From Mesorhizobium sp. NFR06 (lineage in GTDB: Bacteria > Pseudomonadota > Alphaproteobacteria > Rhizobiales > Rhizobiaceae), in assembly GCF_900115245.1 (NCBI RefSeq), contig NZ_FOVT01000003.1:310001-374000 (forward strand): a stretch of DNA of 64,000 bases, given 5' to 3'. The position numbers and the translations under genes were made by a program. Shown in pieces: positions 17,596-27,889 of the stretch. Within the stretch, counting starts at the first letter, position 1; each line of letters starts with the position of its first letter. Under the pieces are notes generated by a model, which saw nothing but the letters and a program-made list of their open reading frames with translations, made no database searches and was not told where the DNA came from.

Positions 17596-17677
17596 CGTCA
17601 CATTGGCCTCCAATCTTCACGCAGCGCTGGCGATCCGGTCCGCCGGCCGGAGAGCTTGCTATGGACAATTGTCGCGC

Positions 17678-18859
17678 TCATGCCCTGCCCGCCAGTTTTG
17701 GGAAGTTCCCGGAGGGCTGAGGATAATCCTGCTCGGGCTGGCGGGCGATGGCCGCGATCCTGCGTTCGGCGCCGGCGATAGCATCCTGGCCGTCGAGGAC
17801 GCGAAACACCGCGTCATAGGCCCGGGCTTCGCCATGCTCCAGCCAGATCATCTCGCCGCGCTCGCGCGCGGCAAGGTTGCCCAACACATGGTGGGTCGAC
17901 GGCTCGATGCCGAGCGCATACTGGCCAGCCTGGAAATTCTGCCACTCGTAACAACAAGGCAACTGGTCCTTGCGAGTGACGACCTCGAAGCCGAGGCCGA
18001 GGCGGTCGTTGACGACGGCCACCGACACCTCGCCCCCGGCGTCAGCGGCAAGCTCATGCTGCCAGACCTGTTCGCTGAACCCGAACTTTGGCTTCGGAAT
18101 GGTGCGGTAGCCGACCTTCTGCGCTTCGTAGCGCTCGCCCGCATGCGCCGCCCACACCACGTCGCGGATCGGCGCGAGATAGCGAGAGCCTTCGTCGAGC
18201 AGGGGATGCCCGACATTGACGTGGTAGAAATACATATGCGGCGTGCGGTGGAAGCCGTGGTTGACGACACGGTCGGAAACCCGGATCTCGCCGCCGCCGA
18301 CATCGGCCTCGATGCGGCGGATAAGGTGCAGGTCCTCGCCGAACACGCTCGCCTGCTGGACGATGCCTTCCGCCCACAGCGCGCAGCGATCGCCGTCCCA
18401 GCTTTCGCCATAGCCGGTGAGCCGCGCAGGGATGGTGCCGACGCGCCCATGCAGCGAATGCGTTACCGTCTTGCGGCCCGGATAATTGTAGTTTTCGGCC
18501 GGCACCTCGTCGCGGCCGAGAATGTGGTCGAGCCCGCAGGTTACGAGCAGGCCGGAGAAGGAGCGCCCCCAGGCAAACCCGTCCTCGCCTTCGTAGTCGT
18601 GCAGCCCGGGATGGCGGAAGCCGCTCGGCGAATGCCAACCGATCGCCTGGCCCTTGTACTCGCAATCGGCGATGTCGAGCGCCCGGTCGACGAGCGCGGT
18701 AAAGCGCAGGCCCGAACCGGTGCGGAATTCGAGCATGCGGATGCCGCGCTCGACGCCGTCGCCGAGCGTCATCAGCCGCACGCCGGCGAATTGCGACAGC
18801 ATGCCGGAGCGTTCGGCGACCTGCCGGCGTGAAAGCGTCTGGCCGTAGAGCTTCACCAT
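17678..18859 (-). CDS. DUF4432 family (aldose-1-epimerase-like) protein
   Basis: A 393-residue galactose-mutarotase-fold protein of the DUF4432 group, found widely in sugar-degradation operons of rhizobia. Recognisable parts are RFTALVDRALDIADCEYKGQAIGWHSPSG, the GLLVTCGLDHILG segment, THSLHGRVGTIPA with the histidine expected near the active site, and the late EPSTHHVLGN. It probably interconverts anomers, or isomerises the imported sugar or its oxidised form. It is four bases from the ABC ATPase gene, firmly inside the operon. Confidence 0.82.
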   Translation of the reverse strand: MVKLYGQTLSRRQVAERSGMLSQFAGVRLMTLGDGVERGIRMLEFRTGSGLRFTALVDRALDIADCEYKGQAIGWHSPSGFRHPGLHDYEGEDGFAWGRSFSGLLVTCGLDHILGRDEVPAENYNYPGRKTVTHSLHGRVGTIPARLTGYGESWDGDRCALWAEGIVQQASVFGEDLHLIRRIEADVGGGEIRVSDRVVNHGFHRTPHMYFYHVNVGHPLLDEGSRYLAPIRDVVWAAHAGERYEAQKVGYRTIPKPKFGFSEQVWQHELAADAGGEVSVAVVNDRLGLGFEVVTRKDQLPCCYEWQNFQAGQYALGIEPSTHHVLGNLAARERGEMIWLEHGEARAYDAVFRVLDGQDAIAGAERRIAAIARQPEQDYPQPSGNFPKLAGRA

Positions 18860-18863
18860 GCCG

Positions 18864-19637
<774 letters not shown>

Positions 19638-19642
19638 CGTCT

Positions 19643-20677
19643 TCAGCTCCTTGCGGCGTTTTTCTGCAGCAGCGCGTGCAGGATCAGCATGGCGAGGATG
19701 ATGACGCCGACGAAGATGTTGTAGGCGAGCCCAGGCACGCCGACGAGCACGATGCCGTTGCGGATCGCGCGCAGCATCAGCGCGCCGACGATGGTGCCGA
19801 GGATGGTGCCGCGGCCGCCGGTGAGCGCCGTGCCGCCGACCACCACCATGGCGATTACCTCGAGCTCATAGCCGGTTCCCGCCACCGGCGAGGCCGCCGA
19901 AATGCGGAAGGCGCTGATCATGCCGGCGAGCCCGGCAAGCACCGAGGTCAGAATGAACAGCCAGATCTTGACCGCATCGGCCGGCACCCCGCGCGCCACC
20001 GCCGCGTTGCGGTTGGAACCGATGGCGCTGATCCAGTTGCCGAGCTTGGCGTAGCGCAGCACATAGACCGCGAGCAGCGACAGGCCGACGAACCACCAGA
20101 GCGAGGTGTAGAAACGGAACGCGCCGATGTTGAAGCTGCCGGCGAGCAGCGTGACCAAGAAGCCCGGCTGGTCCCAGGACTTCAGCGGAAAGCCCTGCGT
20201 GATGTAGAGCGCCGCGCCGCGCACGACCAAAAGCATCGACAGCGTCACCAGGAAGGACGAGATGCCGATCTTGGTGACGATCACGCCGTTGATCGCGCCG
20301 ATCGCGATGCACAGCAAAAGCCCGGCAAGCAGCGCCACGCCGATATCGACGCCGGCGTTCTGCACCGGGAGCATCACCACCACCGGGGCGAGCGCGAACA
20401 CCGCGCCGACCGAGAGGTCGAATTCACCAGCGGTCAGAAGCAGCGTCATGCCGAGCGCGATGATGCCGAGCTCCGGCAGGAACGCCATCATGTTGGAGAT
20501 GTTGAGCGGCGACAGGAAATTGCCGTCGGCGACCGCGAACACCACCAGAAGCACGACGAGGATGACGAAGGAGGAGAATTGCGGTGAGCGCATCAGGCTC
20601 GATCGGCCTTTTGTGCGCCCTGCGTCGTCCTCCGCGGTGATTGCTCCGACTTGCTGAACCATGACTTGCTGAACCAT
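19643..20677 (-). CDS. Sugar ABC transporter permease
   Basis: RbsC-like permease of up to 344 residues, with about ten hydrophobic segments starting at FVILVVLLVVFAV (residue 37). Landmarks are LGIIALGMTLLLTAGEFDLSVGA, ISAIGSNRNAAVARGVPAD and VVGGTALTGGRGTILGTIVGA. The N-terminus MVQQVMVQQV is encoded by a perfect 15-bp tandem duplication that carries the start codon, so translation may begin at 20677 or 20662. A large hairpin separates it from the binding-protein gene. Confidence 0.88.
   Translation of the reverse strand: MVQQVMVQQVGAITAEDDAGRTKGRSSLMRSPQFSSFVILVVLLVVFAVADGNFLSPLNISNMMAFLPELGIIALGMTLLLTAGEFDLSVGAVFALAPVVVMLPVQNAGVDIGVALLAGLLLCIAIGAINGVIVTKIGISSFLVTLSMLLVVRGAALYITQGFPLKSWDQPGFLVTLLAGSFNIGAFRFYTSLWWFVGLSLLAVYVLRYAKLGNWISAIGSNRNAAVARGVPADAVKIWLFILTSVLAGLAGMISAFRISAASPVAGTGYELEVIAMVVVGGTALTGGRGTILGTIVGALMLRAIRNGIVLVGVPGLAYNIFVGVIILAMLILHALLQKNAARS
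20648..20677 (-). repeat. 15-bp tandem duplication covering the permease start
   Basis: The unit GACTTGCTGAACCAT occurs twice back to back on the plus strand (20648-20662 and 20663-20677). On the minus strand each unit reads ATG GTT CAG CAA GTC, so the start codon and four further codons are doubled without changing frame. Confidence 0.9.
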
Positions 20678-20687
20678 GCTGCTTGGC

Positions 20688-20717
20688 TGACGCCCGCCGC
20701 GCGCGCGGCGGGCGTCA
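20688..20717 (-). terminator. Intra-operon hairpin between binding-protein and permease genes
   Basis: A perfect 13-bp stem (TGACGCCCGCCGC and its complement, loop GCGC) lies between the stop of the binding-protein gene (20723) and the start of the permease gene (20677). It has no T-run. Such a structure typically protects the 3' end of the binding-protein message or partly stops transcription, so that binding protein is made in excess over membrane parts. The role is inferred; the structure is seen. Confidence 0.7.
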
Positions 20718-20722
20718 GGTCT

Positions 20723-21667
20723 TCACTTTTTGTCGTAGAGCTTCAGGATCGGTTCGACGCTGGACGCGTCGTAGAGGCCGAATGTGTGGATGTCGTAGCC
20801 GATCGGCTCGCCCGAAGCCGCGAGTCCGAGCAGCGCGACCGGCATGAACCCTTGCGCCGAAGGATACTGCCAGGCGGCGGCGTTGACGAACCCGTCCTTG
20901 ACCGCCTGGGCCGTCTCCTTGGAATTGCCCCAGCCGACGACCGGGATCTTGCCGGCCGGGATGCCGGCGCCGTCGAATACCCGCTTGACGCTGGCCGCCA
21001 CGGAGTCGCCCAGCGCGATGATCGCCGGCGGATTGTTGGCCACCATATAGTCGGTCATCTTGGCGATGATGCCGGCCGGATCGGTGCCGCAGTCGACCAC
21101 GTCATATTTGACGCCGAGCGGATCGAAGACGCCGGCGATGCCTTCCGTCTCGAGCTGCTGGTAGCTGGCGCCGGGAACCTCGACCGGCAGAAACACCTTG
21201 TCGCCCTGCTTCACCATCTTGTGGTCGACGAGATACTTCGCCCAGGTGGCGCCGGCTTCCTTGAGGTCGGCGCCAACATAGGCCTCGCGTCCGGTCGCCG
21301 GATCGTCGGTGTTGAAGAACACGATCGGGATGCCGGCCGCCTTGGCAGCCTTCACCTCCTCGGTCCAGAGACCCGGCTGCGCCGAGGTGGTGGCGATGCC
21401 GTCGGGCTTGGCGGCGAGCGCCGAGTTGAAGGCCTCTTTCTGCGCCGCCATGTCGCCGCCGCTGAAGGAGACCTTGCAGGTGACCTTGAGCTGGTCGCAG
21501 GCCTTGGTGGCGCCGGCATTCCAGTCGATCCAGAACGCATCGGACGGACCGCCATGCGACAAAAGGTAGAACGTCTTCTGGCCGTCGGCGGCCTGCGCCG
21601 CAGAGCTGAACGCGACACCGGCGAATACGATCGCCGCGGCGGCCAGCTTCAATCCAAACTTCAACAT
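20723..21667 (-). CDS. Sugar ABC transporter substrate-binding protein
   Basis: Ribose-type periplasmic binding protein, 314 residues, with signal peptide MLKFGLKLAAAAIVFAGVAFSSAAQA. It shows KTFYLLSHGGPSDAFWIDWNAGATKAC, PDGIATTSAQPGLWTEEVKAAKAAGIPIVFFNTDD and the hinge-region VVGWGNSKETAQAVKDGFVNAAAWQYP. The neighbouring MocA- and MocC-like genes suggest an inositol or inosamine derivative, as for MocB, but nothing in the sequence proves this. The ligand-facing tryptophans (FWIDW, LWTEE, AAWQYP) fit a pyranose or cyclitol. Confidence 0.9.
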   Translation of the reverse strand: MLKFGLKLAAAAIVFAGVAFSSAAQAADGQKTFYLLSHGGPSDAFWIDWNAGATKACDQLKVTCKVSFSGGDMAAQKEAFNSALAAKPDGIATTSAQPGLWTEEVKAAKAAGIPIVFFNTDDPATGREAYVGADLKEAGATWAKYLVDHKMVKQGDKVFLPVEVPGASYQQLETEGIAGVFDPLGVKYDVVDCGTDPAGIIAKMTDYMVANNPPAIIALGDSVAASVKRVFDGAGIPAGKIPVVGWGNSKETAQAVKDGFVNAAAWQYPSAQGFMPVALLGLAASGEPIGYDIHTFGLYDASSVEPILKLYDKK

Positions 21668-21735
21668 CTCGTTTCCTCCACTCCGTATCTTTGCGAATGC
21701 AGGCGCCGCTCCAAAACAGGCGGCGCCTTGCGGTG

Positions 21736-22650
21736 TCAGAGGCCGTTGGCGCGGAACTTTCCGTCGAGGAACGTCTTGGCGCGCGGCACGTCCTCTTCCG
21801 ACAGATGCTCGATGATGACCGGGATGTTCGGGTGCTTCTCGGCCAGACGCTTGAGGTAGAGGTCATAGTTCAGCGAGCCGAGGCCCGGCGCCGGCAACTC
21901 GATCTCGCCGACACCGCGGAAGGTGTGGCTTTCCATCGCGTCGGCGTCGCCGATATCGGCATGCTTCTCGGACTTGTCGTCGCCCGAGCGCTTGACGTCC
22001 TTGGCGTGGGCTATTCTGATCTTGTCGGTCAGCGTGTCGAAGACCTGGTTGAGGATCTGGTCCATCCGGTCGATGTTGTGGGTCTCGAAATAGTTGGTCG
22101 GGTCCATCAGCAGGCCGAGGCCGGGATGGTCGACCTGCGCGAACATCTTCACCGTCTCCTCGACCGAGCCGACGACGTTATTGACATAAGTCTCGAGCAG
22201 GAAGACCGCGCCATGGTCGTAAGCCGTCTGGGCGAGGTCGGCGATCACCTTGCGGCACTCCTCGAAACCTTCCTCGGTCTTGTTCTTGGGATGGTGCACC
22301 CAGTCGGACTCGGTGTTGTAGGTGCCGGTCTCCGAGATCACGTAAGGCGAGCCGAAATGGCGCGCATTGCGGATGATCTCCTTCAGATAGCCGACGCGCT
22401 TTTCGCGCTCCGCCTTGTCGGGATGGATGATGTTCGTGTAGCCCGACACGCAGCAGATCGGCAGGTTGTGGTCGCGGAAGGTGTCGCGCACCTTCTTGGC
22501 CTTGTCCTTGGTGATCTGGCCCGCCGAAAGGTCGATGTCCTTGAAATGCAGGTCGAGCTGCACCGTGTTGAAACCAAGGCCGCGGATCTTCTGTGCCGTC
22601 TCTTCGAGGCCGTACGGGAAATAGCCCGTGAAAATACCTGCCTGCATCAT
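21736..22650 (-). CDS. Sugar phosphate isomerase/epimerase (TIM barrel, MocC/IolE-like)
   Basis: AP_endonuc_2 family barrel, 304 residues, related to inosose dehydratase and MocC. The metal-binding pattern is visible as a Glu in FLLETYVNNV, an Asp in LGLLMDPTNYF, a His in IRIAHAKDVK and a late Glu in VIIEHLSEED. It lies between the oxidoreductase (22711) and the importer genes. The combination of dehydrogenase then dehydratase or isomerase is that of inositol and rhizopine breakdown. Two adjacent ATGs occur at the start; GGGAGG lies about 10 bases upstream. Confidence 0.86.
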   Translation of the reverse strand: MMQAGIFTGYFPYGLEETAQKIRGLGFNTVQLDLHFKDIDLSAGQITKDKAKKVRDTFRDHNLPICCVSGYTNIIHPDKAEREKRVGYLKEIIRNARHFGSPYVISETGTYNTESDWVHHPKNKTEEGFEECRKVIADLAQTAYDHGAVFLLETYVNNVVGSVEETVKMFAQVDHPGLGLLMDPTNYFETHNIDRMDQILNQVFDTLTDKIRIAHAKDVKRSGDDKSEKHADIGDADAMESHTFRGVGEIELPAPGLGSLNYDLYLKRLAEKHPNIPVIIEHLSEEDVPRAKTFLDGKFRANGL

Positions 22651-22710
22651 GATGTGAATTCCTCCCTGTAAGCGATTCAGTTTCCAGTGATTTCAGTTGA
22701 TCGGGTTGTT

Positions 22711-23799
22711 TCAGGTGATCGGGATTTCGGAGAGCTTGACCGTCCGGCCCGCTGCCATCGAGCGATAGCCTGCCTCCACCAGCGCCATCGTCTTGACGTT
22801 GTCGGCGACGGAGAGCGCCGGCGGCGCGCCCGTCTTCACGGCGTGCTGGAGCTGCTCCATCACGCCGATGAAGGCATGCGGGAACCACATGGTTTCCCAG
22901 CTTGGGCTCACCCATTCGCCGCCGGTGGTCTCGGCCGAGGCATAAGTCAGCGTCGAGGCCGCACCGGTCGGCCAACCGATCGTTCCCTTGGCGACGCCCT
23001 TGGTGCCGTCGACGCGCCAGTTGATGTGCTGATCGTCCTTGTAGCCTTCCTGGCGCGGGCCGGACCAAACGTCCTCCAGCGACACGGCAAGCACGCCGGA
23101 CGGGAAGCGCAGCGTCGACACGGTGATGCCGTCGGAATGATCGAAGCGCGTCCGCGGGTCCTTGCGCGTCAGGGTCGTGATCTCGTCGGGATCGCCGAAC
23201 AGGAAGCGCAAGACGTCGAGATGGTGCACACTCATATTGGCGAGCGTCAGCCGGTCGTAGTCTTCGAGGAAGGTCTGCCAGTGCGGGATGGCGTGCATGT
23301 CGATCTGCGCGAAGACGATGTCGCCGAGCTCGCCAGCGTCGATGATCTGCTTCAAGACGCGCATCGACTGGTCGTAGCGCATGTTCTGGTTGACCGAGAG
23401 GATCTTGCCGGCTTTCGCGGCCTCGTCGCGCAGCTTGACGGCTTCCTCGACCGACAGCGCCAACGGCTTCTGCGCCAGGATCGCCTTGATATGCTTCTGC
23501 TTCAGCGCGTGGCGGATCAGCGCCGGCTGCTGGTCCGGCGGGAAGGCGAGATCGATGATCTCGACGTTCGGATCCTCGATCAGCCGTTCCGGCGTGTCGT
23601 GCACGGTCGGAATGCCCCAGCGGGTCGCGACCTTCTGAGCATTCGCCTTGGTGCGCGAGGCGATCGCCACCACCGGAAAGCCGGCTTCCTTGTAGGCCGC
23701 CAGATGGCACTCGGCCATGATCATGCCTGCCCCGACGCAGCCGATCTTGTAATCCCTGGTGCGAACCTTGACGTCCGGCTCGAAGCCTTTGCTTGCCAT
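22711..23799 (-). CDS. Gfo/Idh/MocA-family oxidoreductase
   Basis: NAD(P)-dependent sugar or cyclitol dehydrogenase, 362 residues. The Rossmann motif GCVGAGMIMAECHLAAYK is near residue 19. The catalytic-loop lysine is in AQKPLALS (usually EKP), and the C-terminal sheet domain begins near residue 135 (NQNMRYDQSMRVLKQIID). The ATG at 23799 is preferred over 23838 because it follows GGGAGGAAGAG. MocA itself is the family's rhizopine dehydrogenase. It probably performs the first oxidation of the imported compound. Confidence 0.9.
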   Translation of the reverse strand: MASKGFEPDVKVRTRDYKIGCVGAGMIMAECHLAAYKEAGFPVVAIASRTKANAQKVATRWGIPTVHDTPERLIEDPNVEIIDLAFPPDQQPALIRHALKQKHIKAILAQKPLALSVEEAVKLRDEAAKAGKILSVNQNMRYDQSMRVLKQIIDAGELGDIVFAQIDMHAIPHWQTFLEDYDRLTLANMSVHHLDVLRFLFGDPDEITTLTRKDPRTRFDHSDGITVSTLRFPSGVLAVSLEDVWSGPRQEGYKDDQHINWRVDGTKGVAKGTIGWPTGAASTLTYASAETTGGEWVSPSWETMWFPHAFIGVMEQLQHAVKTGAPPALSVADNVKTMALVEAGYRSMAAGRTVKLSEIPIT

Positions 23800-23834
23800 C
23801 TCTTCCTCCCGAAATTCAGTGCTTGCGGCCGCCG

Positions 23835-24905
23835 TCACAGCGCGGCTCCATCCTGGCCGAAATAATGGACGCGGGCCGGCTCGCAGGATATTGCCACCAT
23901 CGCGTCCGGCTTGATGTCGGGCTGGCCGCGCAGCAATGCCCGCAGCCGCGCCTGCCCGGCGGCTAAAGTCACGACGGTGTAGCCGCCGAGCGGCTCGACC
24001 TCGAACACCCGCGCCGGGCGGCCCTTGCCCCCATCCGCCATCTCGCTGTCAATCCAGGGCTTGACCTTGACGTCTTCCGGCCGCAGCCCGATCTCGACCG
24101 CCTCGGCCGGCGCCTTGGCATCGGCAATGCGGATTGCCCCTTCAGCAGCCTCGATCCCGCTTGCGCCGCGCACCGACGGCAGGATGTTCATTATCGGCGA
24201 GCCGAGCATGCGCGCCACATAGGCGCTTGCCGGCCGGTCGTAGATTTCCGCCGGCGCGCCGACCTGCCTGATCCGGCCGTTTTCCAGGATCGCCATGCGG
24301 TCGGCGACCGACATCGCCTCCTCCTGGTCATGCGTGACATAGATCAGCGTCTTGCCGAGCTCGCGCTGGATCCGTTTCAGCTCGACGCGCGTCTCCTCGC
24401 GCAGCCGCGCATCGAGCGCCGAGATCGGATCGTCCATCAGATAGGCTGCCGGGTCGCGCACCAGGGCGCGCGCGATCGCCACCCGCTGCCGCTCGCCGCC
24501 CGAAAGCTGCGCCGGCGGCTTGTGCAGGATGCGACCGATGTGAAGTTTTTGAGCGACATCGGCCAGCCGCTTCTCGATCTCGGCTTCGCCGACCTTCCGC
24601 TCGACCAGCGGGAAGCGGACATTGTCGCGCGCGCTCATATGCGGGAACAAAGCCAGGTTCTGGAACACCATGGCGACGTTGCGCTCAGCCGGCGAGACGC
24701 CGTTGACCGGCTTGCCGCCGATCTGGATCTCGCCTTGATCCGGCACTTCCAATCCCAGCACCAGGCGCAGGATCGTCGACTTGCCGGACAGCGGCGGCCC
24801 GAAGAAGCAAAAGAACTCGTTGTCGTCGACGGTAAAGGAAGCATCGTCGACGGCAAGCGTTGCGCCGTAGCGCTTGGTGACATTGCGGAAAACGATATCG
24901 GCCAT
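23835..24905 (-). CDS. ABC transporter ATP-binding protein, first of a tandem pair
   Basis: UgpC/MalK-type ATPase, 356 residues: an N-terminal ATPase domain and a C-terminal TOBE/OB regulatory domain (from about residue 240). Signature LSGGERQRVAIARAL, Walker B AAYLMDDPISALD, switch IYVTHDQEEA. Walker A reads GPPLSGKST, with Pro-Leu where GPSGSGKST is usual; this variant is also typical of the first of two paired ATPases in glycerol-type (GlpST) importers. The Walker B aspartate pair is DD rather than DE, so catalysis may be weak and the second ATPase may do the hydrolysis. Confidence 0.88.
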   Translation of the reverse strand: MADIVFRNVTKRYGATLAVDDASFTVDDNEFFCFFGPPLSGKSTILRLVLGLEVPDQGEIQIGGKPVNGVSPAERNVAMVFQNLALFPHMSARDNVRFPLVERKVGEAEIEKRLADVAQKLHIGRILHKPPAQLSGGERQRVAIARALVRDPAAYLMDDPISALDARLREETRVELKRIQRELGKTLIYVTHDQEEAMSVADRMAILENGRIRQVGAPAEIYDRPASAYVARMLGSPIMNILPSVRGASGIEAAEGAIRIADAKAPAEAVEIGLRPEDVKVKPWIDSEMADGGKGRPARVFEVEPLGGYTVVTLAAGQARLRALLRGQPDIKPDAMVAISCEPARVHYFGQDGAAL

Positions 24906-24908
24906 GGT

Positions 24909-25994
24909 TCAGCCCGCCTTCACTGCGAGGCCGGTGGCGGCGTCGAAGACGCGCACCGACGAAGCCGGCGGCGCCACGACCGCCGTCTGCCCGATCGACA
25001 GCCCGACATCGTTCTCGAACACCGCCTTCACCGCGCTCTCGCCTTCGCCGAGATGGACGATGGTGCGCGCGCCGATCCGCTCCACGAAAGTCACCGGCAT
25101 CGACAGCCCGCGCTCGGCGAGCCCCACCTGCTCGGGCCGGAAACCGTAGAGCACGTCGCCGCGCACCGCTCTCACGGCCGAAGCGAGCTCGTCCGGCAAC
25201 GGCGGCGTGACGCCGAGCGGTCCCAGATCGATCACCAGCCCGCGATCGCTTGCCGCCGGCTTGCCCTTGATGAGGTTCATGCCCGGCGCGCCGATGAAGC
25301 GGGCGACGAAGACATTGGCCGGATTGTTGTAGACCTCGAGCGGCGTGCCGACCTGCTGCAGCACACCGTGATCCATCACCGCGATGCGGTCGGCCATGGT
25401 CATGGCTTCGAGCTGGTCGTGGGTGACATAGACCATCGTCTGCCTGAACTGGCGCTGCAGCTGCTTGAGCTCGGTGCGCATCACTGCCCGGAACGCCGCG
25501 TCGACATTGGACAGCGGCTCGTCGAGCAGGAAGATCGCCGGCTCCATGATCGCCGAGCGGCCGATCGCCACGCGTTGCAGGATGTTGACCGAAAGCCTGT
25601 CCGCCTTGCGGTCGAGCAATGGCGAAAGCTGCAGCATCTCGGCGATGGCGCCGACGCGGCGGTCGATCTCGGCCTTGCCGGCGCCGCGCATGCTCGGCCC
25701 GTAGGCGAGGTTCTGCCGCACCGACATATGGGTGAAGATGGCATAGTTCTGAAAGACGAAGCCGACGCCGCGCCGCCCCATCGGCACGCCGGCCATGTCA
25801 CGCTCGCCGAACAGGATCTTGCCGCTGGTCGGCTCCTCCATGCCGGCGATCATGTTCATCGTCGTCGACTTGCCGCAGCCGGAAGGCCCGAGCAGCGCCA
25901 TGAACTCGCCGTCTGGTATCTCGAGGTCCATCGTCTTCAGCGCGGTGAAATCGCCGAATTTCTTGACAAGATTCCGCAGATGGATCGCGCTCAT
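24909..25994 (-). CDS. ABC transporter ATP-binding protein, second of a tandem pair
   Basis: MalK-type ATPase, 361 residues, with canonical Walker A GPSGCGKST, Walker B AIFLLDEPLSNVD and switch MVYVTHDQLEA. The signature position reads SVNILQRVAIGRS: the LSGGQ motif is replaced by LSVNILQ. Since the tandem partner has a normal signature but an altered Walker A and B, the two are complementary halves of an asymmetric heterodimer. It is followed after three bases by the partner. Confidence 0.88.
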   Translation of the reverse strand: MSAIHLRNLVKKFGDFTALKTMDLEIPDGEFMALLGPSGCGKSTTMNMIAGMEEPTSGKILFGERDMAGVPMGRRGVGFVFQNYAIFTHMSVRQNLAYGPSMRGAGKAEIDRRVGAIAEMLQLSPLLDRKADRLSVNILQRVAIGRSAIMEPAIFLLDEPLSNVDAAFRAVMRTELKQLQRQFRQTMVYVTHDQLEAMTMADRIAVMDHGVLQQVGTPLEVYNNPANVFVARFIGAPGMNLIKGKPAASDRGLVIDLGPLGVTPPLPDELASAVRAVRGDVLYGFRPEQVGLAERGLSMPVTFVERIGARTIVHLGEGESAVKAVFENDVGLSIGQTAVVAPPASSVRVFDAATGLAVKAG

Positions 25995-25995
25995 C

Positions 25996-26952
25996 TCACG
26001 CCCCCTGCCTGGCCGCGGCCAGGCGCTTCATGGCGTAGACCGCGACGATCGAGAGTACGATCAGGATGGCTAAAGCGATGGCCGCCACATAGCCCCAGAT
26101 CAGGTCCTGCGTGGTGACCTTGTAGATGTAGACGGAGATCGTCTCGGTGGCGACGCCCGGGCCGCCACCGGTCATGATGTAGAGCGTGTCGAAGATCTTG
26201 AAGTTCTCGATCACCCGGATCGCCAGCGCGATGATGATGATCGTCTTCATCTTCGGCAGCACGATGGTGGTGAAGCGCTGCCAGGCATTGGCGCCGAGCA
26301 GCGTCGCCGCCTTCATCTGGTCTTCCGGAACTCCGACAAGGCCGGCGAGCAGGATCAGGAACATCAGCGGCGTCCACTGCCAGATATCGGCGATCATGAC
26401 GGCGATCAGCGCCAGGGTCGGATCGGAGAGCCAGGCGATGGTCACGGGACCGCCGACGACCCGCGACAGGATGTCGTTCACCGGCCCTCCCGACTGGAAC
26501 AGCATGAAGAACATGTAGCCGGCGACCGCGGGCACGACCATCATCGGCATCAAGAGGATCGAATAGAAGATGCGCTTGCCGGGGAAATCGTCGGCGAACA
26601 GCGTTGCCAGCGCCAACCCAAGCAGGAACTCCGCTGGCACGCAGACGAGCATGACGACCGCCGTGCGCTGCAGGGCGCTCCAGAAGCGGGTGTCGGCGGC
26701 AAGGTCGGTGTAGTTGGCGAAGCTGTTCCACATCTCCCAGGCGTTCCACCAGCCAATGCCCGAGAGCGGCGACCAGTCAGTGACGCTGATATAGAGCTGC
26801 ATCAAAAGCGGGAAGGCCGAGATGAACAGCACCAGGACCTGCGCCGGCAGGGTCAGCCGGAAACCCAGCCGCGCGCCCTCGTCCCGCTGGGCCGGCTTGG
26901 CGCGCGCGGTGCCCATCTTGTCCTCCGAAATCGTCGCGGTCACCGCGCTCAT
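25996..26952 (-). CDS. Carbohydrate ABC transporter permease (MalF/UgpA type)
   Basis: BPD_transp_1 permease, 318 residues, with six membrane segments starting near residue 33 ([21 protein letters not shown]) and a periplasmic loop ([23 protein letters not shown]). The EAA-type coupling loop is [24 protein letters not shown] near residue 225. Its stop lies just ahead of the ATPase start at 25994, and its own start overlaps the next permease by four bases. Confidence 0.9.
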   Translation of the reverse strand: MSAVTATISEDKMGTARAKPAQRDEGARLGFRLTLPAQVLVLFISAFPLLMQLYISVTDWSPLSGIGWWNAWEMWNSFANYTDLAADTRFWSALQRTAVVMLVCVPAEFLLGLALATLFADDFPGKRIFYSILLMPMMVVPAVAGYMFFMLFQSGGPVNDILSRVVGGPVTIAWLSDPTLALIAVMIADIWQWTPLMFLILLAGLVGVPEDQMKAATLLGANAWQRFTTIVLPKMKTIIIIALAIRVIENFKIFDTLYIMTGGGPGVATETISVYIYKVTTQDLIWGYVAAIALAILIVLSIVAVYAMKRLAAARQGA

Positions 26953-27809
26953 TGCTTGAGCGCTCCGAAGGTCAGCCCGCGCACCAGATGACGCTGGATG
27001 GCGATGCCCATGATGACCGGTGGCACCGCCGCGATCAGTCCGAGCGCCGCCTTGGCGCCGTAGAGCTGCCCGGTCATCGAGGACGACAGCGACGCCATAT
27101 AGACGGGGATCGTCACCCACTCGCGCGTCGTCAGCAGCAGCGCGATCAGATAATCCGACCAGTTGAGGATGAAGACGAATAGCGCGGCGCTCGCCAGCGG
27201 CGCGCGCATCATCGGCAGCGTGATGCGGGTGAAGACGCGCAACCGCGAGCATCCCTCGACGAGTGCGGCCTCCTCGATCTCGCGCGGCATGTCGTCGAAG
27301 AAGGTCTTCATCAGCCAGAAGGCGAAGGGCAACGTGACGATGCCGTAGATCAGCGCCAGCCCCCACCACGTGTCATTGAGATTGAGGAATGCCCACATGA
27401 TCATCACGGGGATCATGACGGCCATTGGCGGAAACAGCCTGAGCTGGATCAGCGCCAGCGGCAGGTTCTGGCCGGAGCCGAAGCGCGACAGGCCGTAGGC
27501 CGCGGCCGTGCCCGCCGACATGGCTATCGCGGTCCCGAACACCGCCGACAGCAGTGACGACAGGATCGGCTTCAGCGCCGTGTGATCGAGCGCGACGATC
27601 AGGTCGTTGGTGGAGTGGCCGAAGACGAACTGGAAGTTGGCAAGCGTCGGATGCTTCGGCCACCAGGTGAGGTCGGCGCCGGTCGCCGACCACTCGCCGA
27701 TCGGCTTGAAGGCCATCGACACCATCCACAGGATCGGCACCAGCGTCACCGCCATCGCCGCGAGGATCGCGGCGTAGCGGAATATCTCGAAGGGGACGGA
27801 ACGCTTCAT
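26949..27809 (-). CDS. Carbohydrate ABC transporter permease (MalG/UgpE type)
   Basis: Second BPD_transp_1 permease, 286 residues, six membrane segments (first: [22 protein letters not shown]). The coupling loop [30 protein letters not shown] is near residue 180. The start at 27809 ([10 protein letters not shown]) is the conserved beginning; a longer open frame upstream is repeat-like charged sequence without homology. It forms the membrane channel with the gene at 25996. Confidence 0.9.
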   Translation of the reverse strand: MKRSVPFEIFRYAAILAAMAVTLVPILWMVSMAFKPIGEWSATGADLTWWPKHPTLANFQFVFGHSTNDLIVALDHTALKPILSSLLSAVFGTAIAMSAGTAAAYGLSRFGSGQNLPLALIQLRLFPPMAVMIPVMIMWAFLNLNDTWWGLALIYGIVTLPFAFWLMKTFFDDMPREIEEAALVEGCSRLRVFTRITLPMMRAPLASAALFVFILNWSDYLIALLLTTREWVTIPVYMASLSSSMTGQLYGAKAALGLIAAVPPVIMGIAIQRHLVRGLTFGALKQ

Positions 27810-27889
27810 CTGGCTGCTTTGCTGGTGGCGTTGCTGGCGAAGGGGAGGAGCAGCGCCCCTCCCCTCCTGTTCTGATCCAGGGAGGCGGA

